This document shows, piece by piece, positions 12,301-24,700 of a stretch of 64,000 nucleotides of DNA. The notes under the pieces were generated by a model, which did not search any database, was not told the origin of the DNA, and saw nothing but the letters and a program-made list of their open reading frames with translations. Source of the DNA: Dendronephthya gigantea (Eukaryota > Cnidaria > Anthozoa > Malacalcyonacea > Nephtheidae); assembly GCF_004324835.1 (NCBI RefSeq), contig NW_021163047.1, positions 558,001 to 622,000 on the forward strand, given 5' to 3'. The translations under genes and the position numbers were made by a program. Position 1 is the first letter of the stretch, and each line of letters begins with the position of its first letter.

Positions 12301-15300
12301 TCAGCGTTAGCTGTCACATTTTCTTTATCTGGTATATCTTTTTCAAGTTGTTCATCTTCTCCAAATATTTTCTCTTCTTCAATTGGTACATCTTCTTCAA
12401 CTAGTGCATCGTCATCAACTCCTATGTCTTTTTCAACTAGTTTATCTTTTTCAACTAGTAGGTCCTCTTTAACACTTACTGCTTCTACAAATGGTACACA
12501 TTCTTCAACTAGTTTATCATCTTCAACTCCAACGCCTACATCAACTGGTAAATCATCCTCAATCAATACATCACTTTTAACCGGTATATCGTCTTCAACT
12601 GCCTCATGCTCTTCAATTTGTAAATCCTTTTCACCTAGCACATCTTCTTCGACCGAAATATCTTCTTCGACTGAATTATCCACTTCAAGTGGCATGTATA
12701 CTTCAACTAGTTTTTCTTCCTCAACTGGTAAATGTTCTTCCACTGGTACATCCTCTTCAACGAGTACATCTTCTTCGCCTGCTACATTCTCCTTAACTGG
12801 CACATTTTTTTCATCTGGTATATCTTGTCCAACAGGTTTATCTTTTTCAACAGGTTTATCTTTTTCAACAGGTTCATTTTCTTCAACTGGTAAATATTTT
12901 TCAACTAGTACATCTTCTTCAACCGAAATATATTCTTTGACTGAATTATCCTCCTGAACCAGCATATCTACTTCAACCTGCTCGTCTTCTTCAACTCTTG
13001 CGTCTTCTTCAACTCTTACGTCTTCTTCAACTGGTAAATCTTCTTCAACTAGTAAATCATCATCCACTGGTACATCCTCTTCAACGAATACATCTTCTTC
13101 GACTTCTACATTCTCTTTAACTGGCACATCTTCTTCAAGTGGTTCATCTTCTTCAACTGGTGGTAGATCTTTTTCAACTAGTATATCTTCTTCAAATGTT
13201 ACTTCTTCTACACCTAGTACATCTTTTCTAAACGGCAAATCTTTTTCGACCAGATCATCTTCAACAGATACATTTTCTTCAACAGGTACAACTTCTTCAA
13301 CTGGCTCATCCTCTTCAACGAGAACATCTTCTTCGACTTCTACATTCCCTTTAGCTGGCGCATTCTCTTCATCTGGCACATATTCTTCAACTGGTTCATC
13401 TTCTTTAACTGGTACATCTTTTTCAACTAGTACATCATCTTCAACTCTTATTTCTTCTACAACTACTACATCCTCCTTAAACGGAAAATCGTCTTCGAAT
13501 ATAGGAATATCTTCAACAGGTGCATCTTCTTCAACTGGTACATCTTCTTCAACTGGTGCATCTTTCTCAGCCGAAATATCTTCTTCGACTGAATTACTCT
13601 CTTCAACTGGCATATCCACTTTAACTAGTTCGTCTTGTGCAACTCGTATGTCTTTTTCAACTGGTAAATCTTCTTCCACTGGTGCATCCTCTTCAACGAG
13701 TACATCTTCTTCAACTTCATTTTCTTTAACTGGCAAATCTTCTTCATCCGGTACATATTCTTCAATTGGTTCATCTTCTTCAACTGGAACATCTTTTTCA
13801 ACCAGTATATCTTCTTTAATTCTTACTTCTTCTACTTCTTCAATTCTTACTTCTTCTTCAATTCTTACTTCTTCTTCAATTCTCACTTCTTCTACTTCTT
13901 TAAATGGCAAATCTTTTTCGAATGGAACATCTTTTTCAACCAACACGTCTCTTTCAGCTCTTGTGTCCTCCTCAAAAGGTAAATCTTTTTCAAACGGTAC
14001 TTTTTCTTCAACTGTTTCAACTTCTTCAACTGATACATCTTCTTCAACCGGTACATTTTCTTTAACCAGCGCATCTTTTTCGACTGGCTCATCGTCTTTA
14101 ACAGGCCCGTCTTCTTGAACTAGTTCATCCTTTTCAACTTTTGAATATTCTTCAAATGGTAAATCATATACCACTGGTTCACCTTTTTCATCTTCTTCAA
14201 CCTGAACGTCAAATTCCACTGCTTTATTCTGTTCAACCAACACATCTTCTTCAACTGGCACGTCATCTTCAACTAGTAAGTCTTCTTCGACTCTTGCTTC
14301 TTTTTCAAATGATAAATCTTCTTCCACTGCTACATTTTGCTCAACTGGTACCTCTTCTTCAACACGTAAATCCTTTTCAACTCTTACTTCTTCTTCAACT
14401 GCTAAATCTTCTTCAACTATTGTGATCTCTTCAACTGCGACGTCGTCAACTAGTACGTCTCTTTCATCTGATAAATCTCTTTCAACATTATCTTCACCTA
14501 GTAAATCATTATCTGGTACGTCTTTCTCACCAAGTACATCTTTATCTGGTACGTCTTCTTCAACTAGTACATCCTCTTTAATCGTGACGTCACCTGCATC
14601 CCTATTCACTTCTACGTCATCTAGAATTGGTGCATCTACCTCTGCCGGTGCGTCCTCAACTGGTACGTCGGCACCTAGTGCATCTTTTTCAACAGTTACG
14701 TCTTCTTCAGTTGTTTCGCCTTCTTCATGAACTAATACAGTTTCAAATGTGACGTCTTCTTCATAACGCAAATCCTCTTCAACTGTCAATTCTTCTTCAA
14801 AAGGTACAGCTTCTTCATCTGGCACGTCTACAGTAACTGCTATATCTTTCTCAATTGTCACGTCCTTTTCTACTGCTATCTGTTCCTCAGATTTCACGCA
14901 GGGTTGTAGTTCCATTGTTTTCTCCTCCTCATCCTCGAAAAAGAACGTATCTTCGGACAGGGCATACGAATACTCTCTTGTTTCCTTTTGTATATTTAAA
15001 TGTTCGATCGGTTCTAACTCTGTTCTTTCATTCTCAAGTGATTCCACCGGAGAAGGAACATCGTTATCGTCACAAATATTCTCCTCGAAGTTTATGCTTG
15101 AAGAAGGATATATTGGATATTGTGCTGTTTGTCTTTCGGTTGCTAAAATTAAAACAAATGTAAAAACATAAAGCGCAAAAGAATTTTAAGGTAATCTTTG
15201 GATTTGTAAAATATATGAATTATGAAATGGCGCAATTTGATTGATAAAAGATTTTAGGATTTTTTTTTTAATTTAAATAGCATTCAAAAAATGTTTCACC

Positions 15301-16660
15301 TGTCGCTTACTAATAAGAAATTTTACAAATGACAAATGTGGCTATTGAGTAAGATGACAATGCTTTTCAGTATTTGAATCACTAAATGATTAAATGGTTA
15401 ACACCACGCGGACATCAACCGACCAGTTATACAACTATAGCAAGCAAGTTACCTAGCTGATCGTCCACAGTATCTTCAGAAAACAAACTATTAAACTCCT
15501 CATCAATAACGCCATGATCAACTGTTCTCGCAAATGTTGTTGTAACAACGTGTTCCAACACAGGAAAGCCTTGACCAGTTCTTGCGATTTGTCCATCAGC
15601 CGCAGTTGAGGTTCTCTGATTTTCGCCTTCTATTCGCCGTAAAACAGCTTGTTGACCGTCATAATCATGTTGTTCTAATCTTTCATCCTCGATCTCCTGT
15701 GAATTTCTTAGCCTAGGACTGTGTAGAATGTCATCAATAGCTTGCCAATCCTCCGTTTCTTTGTCTTCTCTCGCTGTAGGGCGTATTACAATTGACGCTT
15801 CTTTTACCTGAAAATTTATAAATAATATTATGTAAAAATAGTTTTGAATATTATTCTATGAAAAATCGCTATAGAATAATATGATTACTCTTCGGAAATG
15901 GAAACAGGATGAAAAAATATTGTTGAAATCTTTGTAATCAAAAAAGCAGTTCAAAATTTGAATCGATACCTGTCCGAAGTCTTTGTCGTATTGATGTACA
16001 TATTTCTCGCTTTTTCTTAAGACTAGAGGACTTTGCACAACATTAGCATCATATTGCTTTGCATCCTCTGAAACGGTGGCTGTTTCACCTTCCATTTTTG
16101 CTTCATTGTCAACCTTATCTCTGCCATTTTTGGATAGCGGTACCTCTTCATCTTCTTCCCCCTCTTCTGCAACACTTTCCTGTCGTGTGAATTCCATTTC
16201 GTCGCTAAAGGTACGACTTAAACGTTTATAAACCGACCCTTCTTCACTTCCGATGTCTTCGCGAGACGTTGATTTACTAAGAACGACGTATTCATTTAAA
16301 TCAGCTCTTCTTGGTTCCCGCCCTTCTTCATTGTCTTCTTCTTCGCTAGACTCGTTCTCCCACTTCTGCCTGGTGTTCGTCAGAAGTTTTTCTATTTGGT
16401 CGACCGCTCTAGAAGGACTTGGGGGTGGACTTTCGTATTCATGTTCTTGGTTGTTCTCCTTCATTATCACTTCGCCATTTACCACAGTTTGCTTCGTGCC
16501 GGAAGGTGTTGCCGAGCGATCAATCCACACAAGTTGGTTGAATTCACCACTAGATGGTCTTAGTACAAACGTTTCTTCGTCCCTTGACGGTAACATGATC
16601 CCGGAGAGTCCGTTTTTCTTCTCACGATCCTCGACCACATTTGCATTCTCGTCGTACTTC
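6349..16660 (-). CDS. Giant acidic repeat protein (multi-exon, 5' end not found)
   Basis: Proposed exons on the minus strand: 16660-15970, 15807-15453, 15142-7442, 7344-6349. All have AG acceptors and GT donors. Phases are 2 (in), 0, 1, 1, 1 (out), and reading is continuous, giving about 3,250 residues. The first two exons are polar, with acidic clusters and SPPPSPS. The 7.7-kb third exon carries the VEEDxP array, followed by a non-repetitive acidic tail. The last exon has three diverged segments of the form TxxTxVxTRxxETxPM (TTITKVITRTVETTPMP, TSVTTVVTRKEETLPM, GTVKTITRIERC). Such TxTRxVxxx stretches recall tails of giant invertebrate and neuronal ankyrins, but I see no ankyrin repeat, ZU5 or death domain, so this is only a hint. 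The 97-bp intron 7345-7441 is inferred: the two frames overlap there, and a phase-1 intron or a frameshift would both explain it. A cytoplasmic scaffold or cytoskeletal role is inference. Confidence 0.7.
7442..15142 (-). repeat. Single 7.7-kb coding exon; VEEDxP hexapeptide array
   Basis: At DNA level the unit is 18 bases (plus strand near TGGTACATCTTCTTCAAC). At protein level it is V-(E/P)-E-E-D-x, repeated several hundred times from about 14.9 kb down to 9.0 kb. A second tier is visible: blocks of roughly 130-140 residues, each marked by the phrase VEVDxPVEEDNSVEEDISVE. I count about nine to eleven blocks. The most regular lie at about 9.2-12.0 kb, so the array grew by tandem duplication of blocks as well as units. 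Frame is held throughout. The tail after 9.0 kb is unique sequence. The complementary strand shows long Ser/Thr-rich and Phe-rich open frames, which are by-products. Confidence 0.9.
8460..8495 (-). other. Candidate amphipathic RII-binding (AKAP-type) helix
   Basis: In the unique tail of the giant exon the peptide GARTIVQDAIKQAL occurs. ARTIVQDAIKQA fits the published AKAP pattern of small or hydrophobic residues at 1, 4, 5, 8, 9 and 12, and resembles the MAP2 site VTARIVQVVTAEAV. The pattern is loose, so chance matches in a long protein are expected. Confidence 0.3.
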
Positions 16661-17553
16661 CTGAAAATATTAATTGTTAGACGACTAAAAGTTATTGCTA
16701 ATTGCTTTCTCCTTAATCCTCATCCACCTGATTTATTTTTGTAACCCTAATACGCGTATTTTATGACATGCTCAGTCTACGAAACGGACATAATGTGTTA
16801 ACGTAATTCTTAGTTTCCATGCAATCAGGAAAGCCGAAAAGGTAGCTTGACCACGGTGGCAATCGAACCTTTCCATCTTAGTTTTACTGGTTCAGTTGCT
16901 AGAACGCGACCGTTCAAATATGTCTAGTTACGGCCCGGTATGTACTAAGAGACAAGGTTCAGAGATTAGAACAACAAAGACTAGAAAACCAAAGGTCGCG
17001 CATTTGATTTCCAAAACACATTCGCCAAAAATACCGAATGTATGATCTGGGACGAAATAATGAACCGTATATTTTGGCTACAACTATGTATAGCTTTAAA
17101 CTATAACAACAAAAATCCAGTTTTAAAAAGCGGCTTCATGATTCAATCAAGTCACTTCTGAGTTGTTAAAGTCAAAGAAATTATTTCAGACCGTAGTTCT
17201 GGGGTTTTTTTCTACAGTTTTAATACCAAAGAGCGGCGAAACATCTTACCTTTTCTTTATGTATGCGACTTCTTTAAGATCTAGATAATTAATTTATATA
17301 TGTTATGTAGTCATTGATATAATTTATATAATCAATTATAACTACTGTGAATCTGTGATCGATAACTGCTAGGGGAAAAACCAAACAGTACGCAATAAAG
17401 TAGCAATGAACTTCGGTCTTTTACATTGTAAGAAAATCATTTAAAGGAGTTTATTATGTCATCCAGTTTATGCATCAAGTTCTGTTGGACAAATTGGAAC
17501 TTATCAAAACACGGACACGTATTGCAAGAAAAAAAAGAGATTATCGCTCATGA
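16661..17553. other. Gap between CAP modules and acidic gene
   Basis: No convincing exon seen. At about 16850-16915 the minus strand carries GGTTCGATTGCC, resembling a polymerase III B box, after a GTTCTAGCAACTGAACC stretch. This may be a SINE-like fragment. A missing exon with phase 1 in and phase 2 out would be needed to join the CAP modules to the exon at 16660. Confidence 0.35.
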
Positions 17554-20500
17554 TTACGAACCTGCACTGCACAATTTTCCGACGTTTCCTCCAACAAATC
17601 CTTCTTTGTTTCCTGGAGGACTGTAATGTGCTACCACCACAGAGAACCCATCCTTACCAACTGCTTTTCCAACACCTATCTCCCGACTATCGTGCCATAC
17701 CAGTTGTGTGAAATTTAAGGTTTCTGGGTTCGGGTTTGCATTAGAAAAGTCGTGATTTTGTATCTCACCGTACCAGCGATGACTTACCTGCGAAACGGAG
17801 CGGAATTACAATCAACTGTCAACATAATTAACGGATTTCTTTCACAGAACATTTGTAGAAAACATTACTTCTATTTTACCTTGAAGGCAGTCAAATCTTC
17901 CCTTTCAGCATAAGCAATACTCTCACCCGTGTTTTCATCGTTGCTGTACGTGATCTTTCCTGATCGTAATAAATGATCGGCCCAATTTTGAGCGTTGTTC
18001 ATAAGCAAATGCGATACAGTCAGCGGAGGAGAGGCGTGACGTGCTCGAAGATAATTGACAAAAACAATAAACTCGGTGCGGAATTTCTCCAACTCTAAGC
18101 ATGGAGAAAGAATGTCAACGTTAACCGTCGATTAGGATTTGTTATGAATATGGAAAACGAAACCATCGCAGGCTGATTAGGCAACATGTGGAGCAGAAAA
18201 ATATGTCATTTCAAGATGATTTAATTTTGAAAATACGGGCGCTTAAGGAGCTGTTTACATGAGCCCGGTTACCCGAGATTTAACGAAGCGTGAGATTATT
18301 TTGAGGTGAGCACATAACACGATCCTGGTAGTCGAATAATCACCACAACAATAGCATGTGATTGTTTGGTGTCATTAAGACTTATTTCAATACCCCAAAG
18401 TCCTCTCACGCTTCGTTGAATCTCGGGTTACCGGGCTCATGTAAACAGCCCCTAAAAAGGGCAAGCGAACATATATTTAATTCATGATCAAGCTTCATGC
18501 TAATATCTCGCATCCATATGAAAACACGGCCCATACGATTCGACCACCCTTCGAGACTCAAGCGAGTTCGTAATTTAATAAGTATTGCTCCAGTTGTATT
18601 CAGTATATTGCGTGCAGGAAGAAGAGTTTGTAAAATATTCTCTAATATAATTTATCTTAAAACTCTTTTCCTTGTTTAACACCAGATTAATTTCATGCAT
18701 TATACCGCGGTAGACTGTCCGCAAATTTAACAACTCACCACATTGACTATACTCAGCCATCATCCCTTTTGTCGCCACCTCATTGACCACAACGCCATCA
18801 ACGCTGTCCTCAAGAATACCCACGTTTTCTTTGAATTCTTCCACGATGTTTCCCGGAGGAAAATAATACGCCACAACGATACACATGTCGTTGCTGTATG
18901 CCTTGCCAACGCCAAAATACCGACTGCCTCGCCATATCAACTAAAATTTCATAAAAATGATTGTTTAGACCACAATCGTCGTGTACTGCAGGCATTATGG
19001 CGCAGGTTGATAAATTAGTGGCCGACATAGACGAGCTGTCTCAGTAAACTGTCTCAGCAAATTGTTATCATTTTCCACCCAAAACTTATGTAAATTTGGA
19101 ACTTTTTTGAATTTAATAACATTTCACTGCGATATTTAGTACGCTCTTAATAATATTTGTATGCTCTTTCTGGAATACATTTTCCTTAAAAGACGAAGAG
19201 CTAGCAATGCAACATGCAAATTGTCCGTTCAAATTTGGATCGTTAGACAGTCATCATCAACCAGCAATCATATGAACCGACGAAAGAAGAATTGAATCAA
19301 GTGATAATGAAATAGAAATAACAAATAGGAATATTAATGTGAAAATTATACAGTATACGTGTATAAATTTACAAAATCAATTGCCGGCGTAGCGCGAGAT
19401 TGATTTCTTAATCACTGATGAGTTGCATCTGCATTAAGAGTATTGTAAATAATTAATTGCCGTAATAGCATTGGGTTGAGCACAATTTAGTGTGATTTCA
19501 TACCCGTGATTAAAAAATTGCATGTTGCAAGGTAAAATCATCAACCTAATGCATTCATTTTGATAAACTTTTAAACGATTGAAAGTCTTGATATACTAAA
19601 TATACTTCATTTTTAAAGACGTGTCATCCAAATTTTTGGTATTTGATGTTTATATTAATTATAGCTTTAGCTCAAATTTTTCAAGTTAACCAGGCTTGCG
19701 CTTTTATCTAAATTGTTTTTACATATTCACTCTCACGTATTTGGGAAATAAAATATTTAAATATTAATAAAAGATTTTATATGGAAGCGGACTAACTATT
19801 GGGAAAGGGAATGGCATGTTTTCAAAATGGACCACCAAAAGTGAAAAAAAAATTCTCACAAATAGCGGTTCTCTCATATCTATATTCGTCATCGTTTGCG
19901 TGGGAACATTTTTGTATCGATAACTCAGCCTAGATGATACACTATAAATAGGTCAGTGTCCCAACCCACCGCCGATTACAATCTTTCCTAAACTTCTAAA
20001 TTTTTTAATGAATTGCAAGGGTAAAGATCGAGGGACTGGCTTGTCCTCCCAGATGTTATGTCATGCCGGTTACCAACCTGGGTAAAATTTCCTGTATCAG
20101 GAGAAAACGACGCTTGCTCATAATCAAACAACTTTGATTCATCGTACCACAGTTTTGCCGCCTTCTTTCCATTCAAGTCGTATCCTTTCCGTCCTGCCAA
20201 ATTTTCCCCATACGCTATATTCTCACTGTGCGTGAAACTTCCAGTATCCAATAAATGTTTTGCCCATTTCTGGGCCTCGTATGCCAGCTTGTATGACCAT
20301 TGCAACGGCGCCGCTCTGTGCCTTTGACGATACCTGTTATGGGCCAGCAGACAATCCTCTTGAAACTGCTGAAGACCTGGTTATATTTAAAACATACAGA
20401 AGCGTAATTAAAACAAATATAAAATATTGTAATTTTTAACAGATATAAGTGCTACAAATTTTAAGGCTGGAATATTAATTATCCAGGGGCCAGTTTTATA

Positions 20501-21295
20501 AAAGACAAGTTAACTCTTAACTGTAGTTAAGAACAGAATTGGTCAAACAGAGCTGTTGTCTATTTCTGAGTTAATTATATAACTAGGATTGAACTATGAA
20601 AAGTGTTGTTATAGAGTTTTATACAAGCGGCCTCAGACGGTTATAACAAATCTACAAAACAAAACATTACTGATTTTTAGGATATTACTAACATTATATG
20701 TAATTTTTTAGAAAATATAGAGCATCGAAATAATAGCACGATAATATCTTAAAAATCAATTAACTTTGTTCAACATTTGTCAAATATAAAGTTTTGACCC
20801 TACCTGGAATACGCTTCAATGCCAATGTATCCACAAGGTGGGGGGGTTGTATCAGGGAATCTGATTTCTTCAACACATTAGCAGTATAATGATTAGTATT
20901 TCCAGGGGGGTGATACCTCGCAACAATAATCTCCTTTCCATGTTTACTTCGAGCACGACCCACTCCTAGCTCACGTGATTCCTTCCAAAGCAACTGTGTG
21001 AAGTTCTGGGTAAATTTATTTAGGGTGTCTCTGCTGTAATCATAATCTTTTCCTTCTTCATACCACATCCGTGACACTAAGGTTCCAGTCAGATGTGAGC
21101 CCCATGTGCACGCTATATTTTCACTGTAATGGTCGTTCTCGGGACTACGTTCAAACAAATCGCTCTCAGCCAAATGCTCAGCCCATTGTTGAGCACCATC
21201 GCAAAGTTGAAATGATAAACTCAAAGGTGTCGCACTATGCTGGGCTCTGTACTGATTGTGAGCTATCAATGTCTCCGTACGGAAACTTTCATTTT
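17554..21295 (-). CDS. Three tandem CAP/SCP modules (GAPR-1-like), 5' incomplete
   Basis: Exons: 21295-20804 (module a), 20376-20078 and 18940-18739 (module b), 18094-17880 and 17787 to a stop at 17554 (module c). Introns between modules are phase 1 and introns inside modules b and c are phase 0 at the CAP1 region, a symmetric module pattern suited to exon shuffling. Module a: HNQYRAQH, YSENIA, NFTQLLW, ARYHPPGN. Module b: HNRYRQRH, YGENLAG, LWYDE, then FTQ at the exon end, and YYFPPGN. Module c: FVNYLRARH in place of HNxYR, TGESIA, NFTQLVWHD, HYSPPGN. None of the three keeps the CAP1 His (Asn in a, b and c), and module c also lacks the first His, so the metal-site tetrad is incomplete. A phase-1 donor (GTTCGT) overlaps the stop region at 17562, so the frame could instead continue. 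The first exon is entered in phase 1, so upstream exons exist that I could not find. Confidence 0.8.
18247..18452. mobile_element. Foldback MITE, GGGGCTGTTTACATGAG tips, TAA duplication
   Basis: Left GGAGCTGTTTACATGAGCCC, right GGGCTCATGTAAACAGCCCC, with inner arms GGTTACCCGAGATT. Flanked by TAA at 18244-18246 and 18453-18455. It is in an intron of the CAP gene. A sister copy is at 41077-41290. Confidence 0.75.
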
Positions 21296-21484
21296 CTAAA
21301 GATAGATTTCATTATAAATTATTTTGTTATAATACGTAAGGCTACCATAAAATATTGGTACAGGCCCTTAGCCAGTATACCACAAGCACTCCCAGTTACG
21401 CAAATGCTATCAATGTGGTGTAGACTATAGACACCTCGTTTACTTTCTTATGGGTCGAATGTTTGCTCATCGGTTGGCATCTAG

Positions 21485-21731
21485 AGGCTGCTTTCCACTT
21501 ACGCGTTTTTTATACGCACGTACACGTGCGGAAAATTTTAAATGCTTTAGATACTTATTATTTAACATCTAGCCGATCTAGGTCAACTAAAGCATACTAA
21601 AGTATGCAGAAAACTAAGTTCCTTCGATTTATTAACTTAGTCTTTTCAAAGGTAACATGTATAAACTATAAGGATTTAGACTTTTAAGTGCGTGTACGTG
21701 CGTATGAAAACACATAAGTGGAAAACAGCCT
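21485..21731. mobile_element. Foldback MITE, AGGCTGCTTTCCACTTA tips
   Basis: Left AGGCTGCTTTCCACTTACGC, right GTGGAAAACAGCCT; inner arms ATACGCACGTACACG and CGTGTACGTGCGTAT. Left flank TAG, right flank TAA, so a TAA duplication with one change. Confidence 0.65.
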
Positions 21732-24700
21732 TAAGAGGAGGTGCTTGAAAAGGGCATCATGGCCTATATCGTAAAGCTAGCGCTGGCCCGGTTAATCATT
21801 ACATGCATATTGGTAATATTCCTGATGAAATAATTCATACGTACAATGACAATAAATTTTACGATTAAATAAAATAAAAAATAAGAAAAATGTTATTGAA
21901 GCTCTATATGACTAAATATAATGACGTCCTTGCATGTACAGAGATCGACACTCCTCTCGTTATTCGAGAGTTTTAATCTATGCAACTGCGTCAGTGTTTG
22001 CCTCTTTTGTATTTTGCTAGATTTTCTGGAGACGTCACGGGTGAAAAGCTAGTCTGATGGATATAATGTATATCCTATCACCGTCTGAAAATCTATGTAA
22101 CTTTGGGAATTCGAATTATATTTAAAGTGAAAATAGCATTCGCAAATAAACAGAAGTTTCCTGTTTTATAATTTATCACCAATTAATATTTCATAGCGAT
22201 AATCTTGAAAGCAAGATTATTCAAGTAATAACGCGTCGTTACGCTGTGTGTATTTAATATCGTATAGCTATATAATTATAATAGCTATATATTATTTTTG
22301 GGAGCGATAAATTTGACATCATTTCAATATTATGGGAAAGTCGGGTTTAGAGGCTACGACATAGGCTAAATATATTGTAAATACAAATGTATAGCCTTTT
22401 ACTTTATCATTCAATTCAGTGCAGCATTTAAATTCCAAGATGAAATGCATATAGTATATTCACTTAAGTTGTTTTTCAACATCAAGCGGTGACGATTTTA
22501 TATGCATGCCATGAGAGAAAAGATAAGGCTTCTTTCCGCTTAAGCGTTTCTAGTATGCACTCACACCACTGATGTACGTTAAATCCTTCCAAATTTCATG
22601 TTACAACTATGAATAATTTGAAATGATTCGGAAATCTGAATTCCTTAATCTTGTTATATCCTTTAATCTATATTTCAACTTTTCGTAAGGTTCATGAAAA
22701 ACGATTAAGCTGGAGAGCTACAATATATCATAAATCAACGTTTGTTTTCCCACAGGGCAGTCACACCACAACACATCTGATAATATATACTTTAGTTCAC
22801 ATAAAGGCGGTTTTCTATTACCTCCGCGTCACCCACACAGGCTATAAGAGTACTTTGTTTTTGATCGCGTGACGCCCGCATAAGCCACAATTTGAAAATC
22901 GCCGCATGTCGCATTGCCTGCGCGGCCAAAGGAAATGGAAGGACAAACAGCCTTAAGGCCTACACAACTGTGCCTACATACACATACAGACAGCTAGGGC
23001 GCGAATTAATGGCAACGCGACGCGAATTTGCAACGATATTTATTTTTTAAAATCAAATGAATTTTAGACTATCATTATATTCTTGTGGATTACATATGGT
23101 AGTTTATTTTTGGAAAATAAAAAACTTTGAAAGTTTCCGCCGCGTTGCCAAATCGCGTACGGTCTGTGAGAACCTTGAAGTATATGCATACATATCAGGA
23201 TGCGCGATATATATGAATACACTCATGATCTCACATGATCTCGCTATATACAGTAATATAGCGAGCCTTACCAATTGTGAAATGACTTCGAGGTTGGCAG
23301 TGTTGTTGTTATCTCAAAAAATGAATGGGAGCCGGTTTGGTTCATGAAACCTTATTAATACCCTAAAAGCACCTCAAGCTGGGTTGTATCACTGATAACC
23401 AGGCTCATGTAAACAGCCTGTTGCGTATGAATAAACGTAGCTATAAGTGAAGCGTTTAGAAATTAATAAGGTATTTACCATTTTCGCTATATTTTCCGAA
23501 ATATTTCTTTCTTAAAGTTAGTATATGTACGCTTTTGCAATAACCATATCTGCCCATCTATATAAACCCAAATGCATGCAAAGTGTGCTTCTGTATCTGT
23601 CCTTAACTTATGCCTGTGTATGTATATGTAACTTGTGTGTGCATGTCACACAAACCCCAAAAGCTATATTATCATGTTGAGGTACACCAGCGCTTGAGTT
23701 CTATTTTTCACACGCTGAGGTGAAGGAGTCTTATTATGACATGGCCTTAAGATATCAACAATCAAGGAGTCTAAATAACAATTACTATAGCAGCGTAAAT
23801 GAAACTTTTGCCGAAATTCATAAACGGTAATTGCAGAATTAATGCAATTAGAATATGGTTGTCGAAGCCCTTATTAACGGATGAGACAGTATAAGATATC
23901 GTAAGATTTTATATATTTCATGATCATGCACTAACAGCTGACACGCCTTTCTGATTAAGACTTAAGATACGCAGTACGCGTGACATGCACAAGTGGGCTG
24001 TGGTCCTCATTGTGGACGACATCGCGGTAATTGTCAATAGTTACGAAAATTTAAAATACATCGAGAATGCATAGCAGCAGCTCTATATTTTTCATATAAG
24101 AGCTATGACGCATGCCTTAAACCGCCTGAGTTCATATGATCAAGAACATATTATTACTTTCAGGGACAAATTATATTCGCGTGGTTGTTCTTGGAAAACG
24201 CCCAATATGTTTTAAATCGATATAAACTTGTCTTATCTAGCGTATGGTTGCATGCATTCATATATTATTGATGATTTTCACTACATGCATGTGTATAGAT
24301 AAAAATATATTTACTTGAAGTATAACCAACTTTGACATTTCATCGTGCGCATGTATGAGTTTTTTCAAGCAGCAAAATCTTTCGAATATTTTGGCATGGA
24401 ATGAAACGTGTTTATTATCATGTTTATTCGAATACAATACAATACGATGCAACTGCCTCTTACAACTGCACAATAACAAATACAAATGCCTCTTAAAATA
24501 ACACAATATTCAATATTCTCTTCACTTTTTCGGAGAATTATAATTTAAAATACAGCTCTTAAAAACATACATATACATATATTTTGACTAGGAAAAGATC
24601 TTTTCTGGATTTGTTTGCCAATGTGGGAGATATATTTTATACGATAACGCTTAATTTGATGATTTATATTACTTGTCTGCAAGCTTAATTGTTTCGTGGA

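Noticed and set aside
8836-12957. Long plus-strand Ser/Thr/Gly-rich frames resembling mucin repeats
   Set aside because: They are the exact complement of the VEEDxP exon; an 18-base repeat keeps several frames open by periodicity. The minus strand has exon borders, a non-repetitive tail and frame-consistent neighbours.
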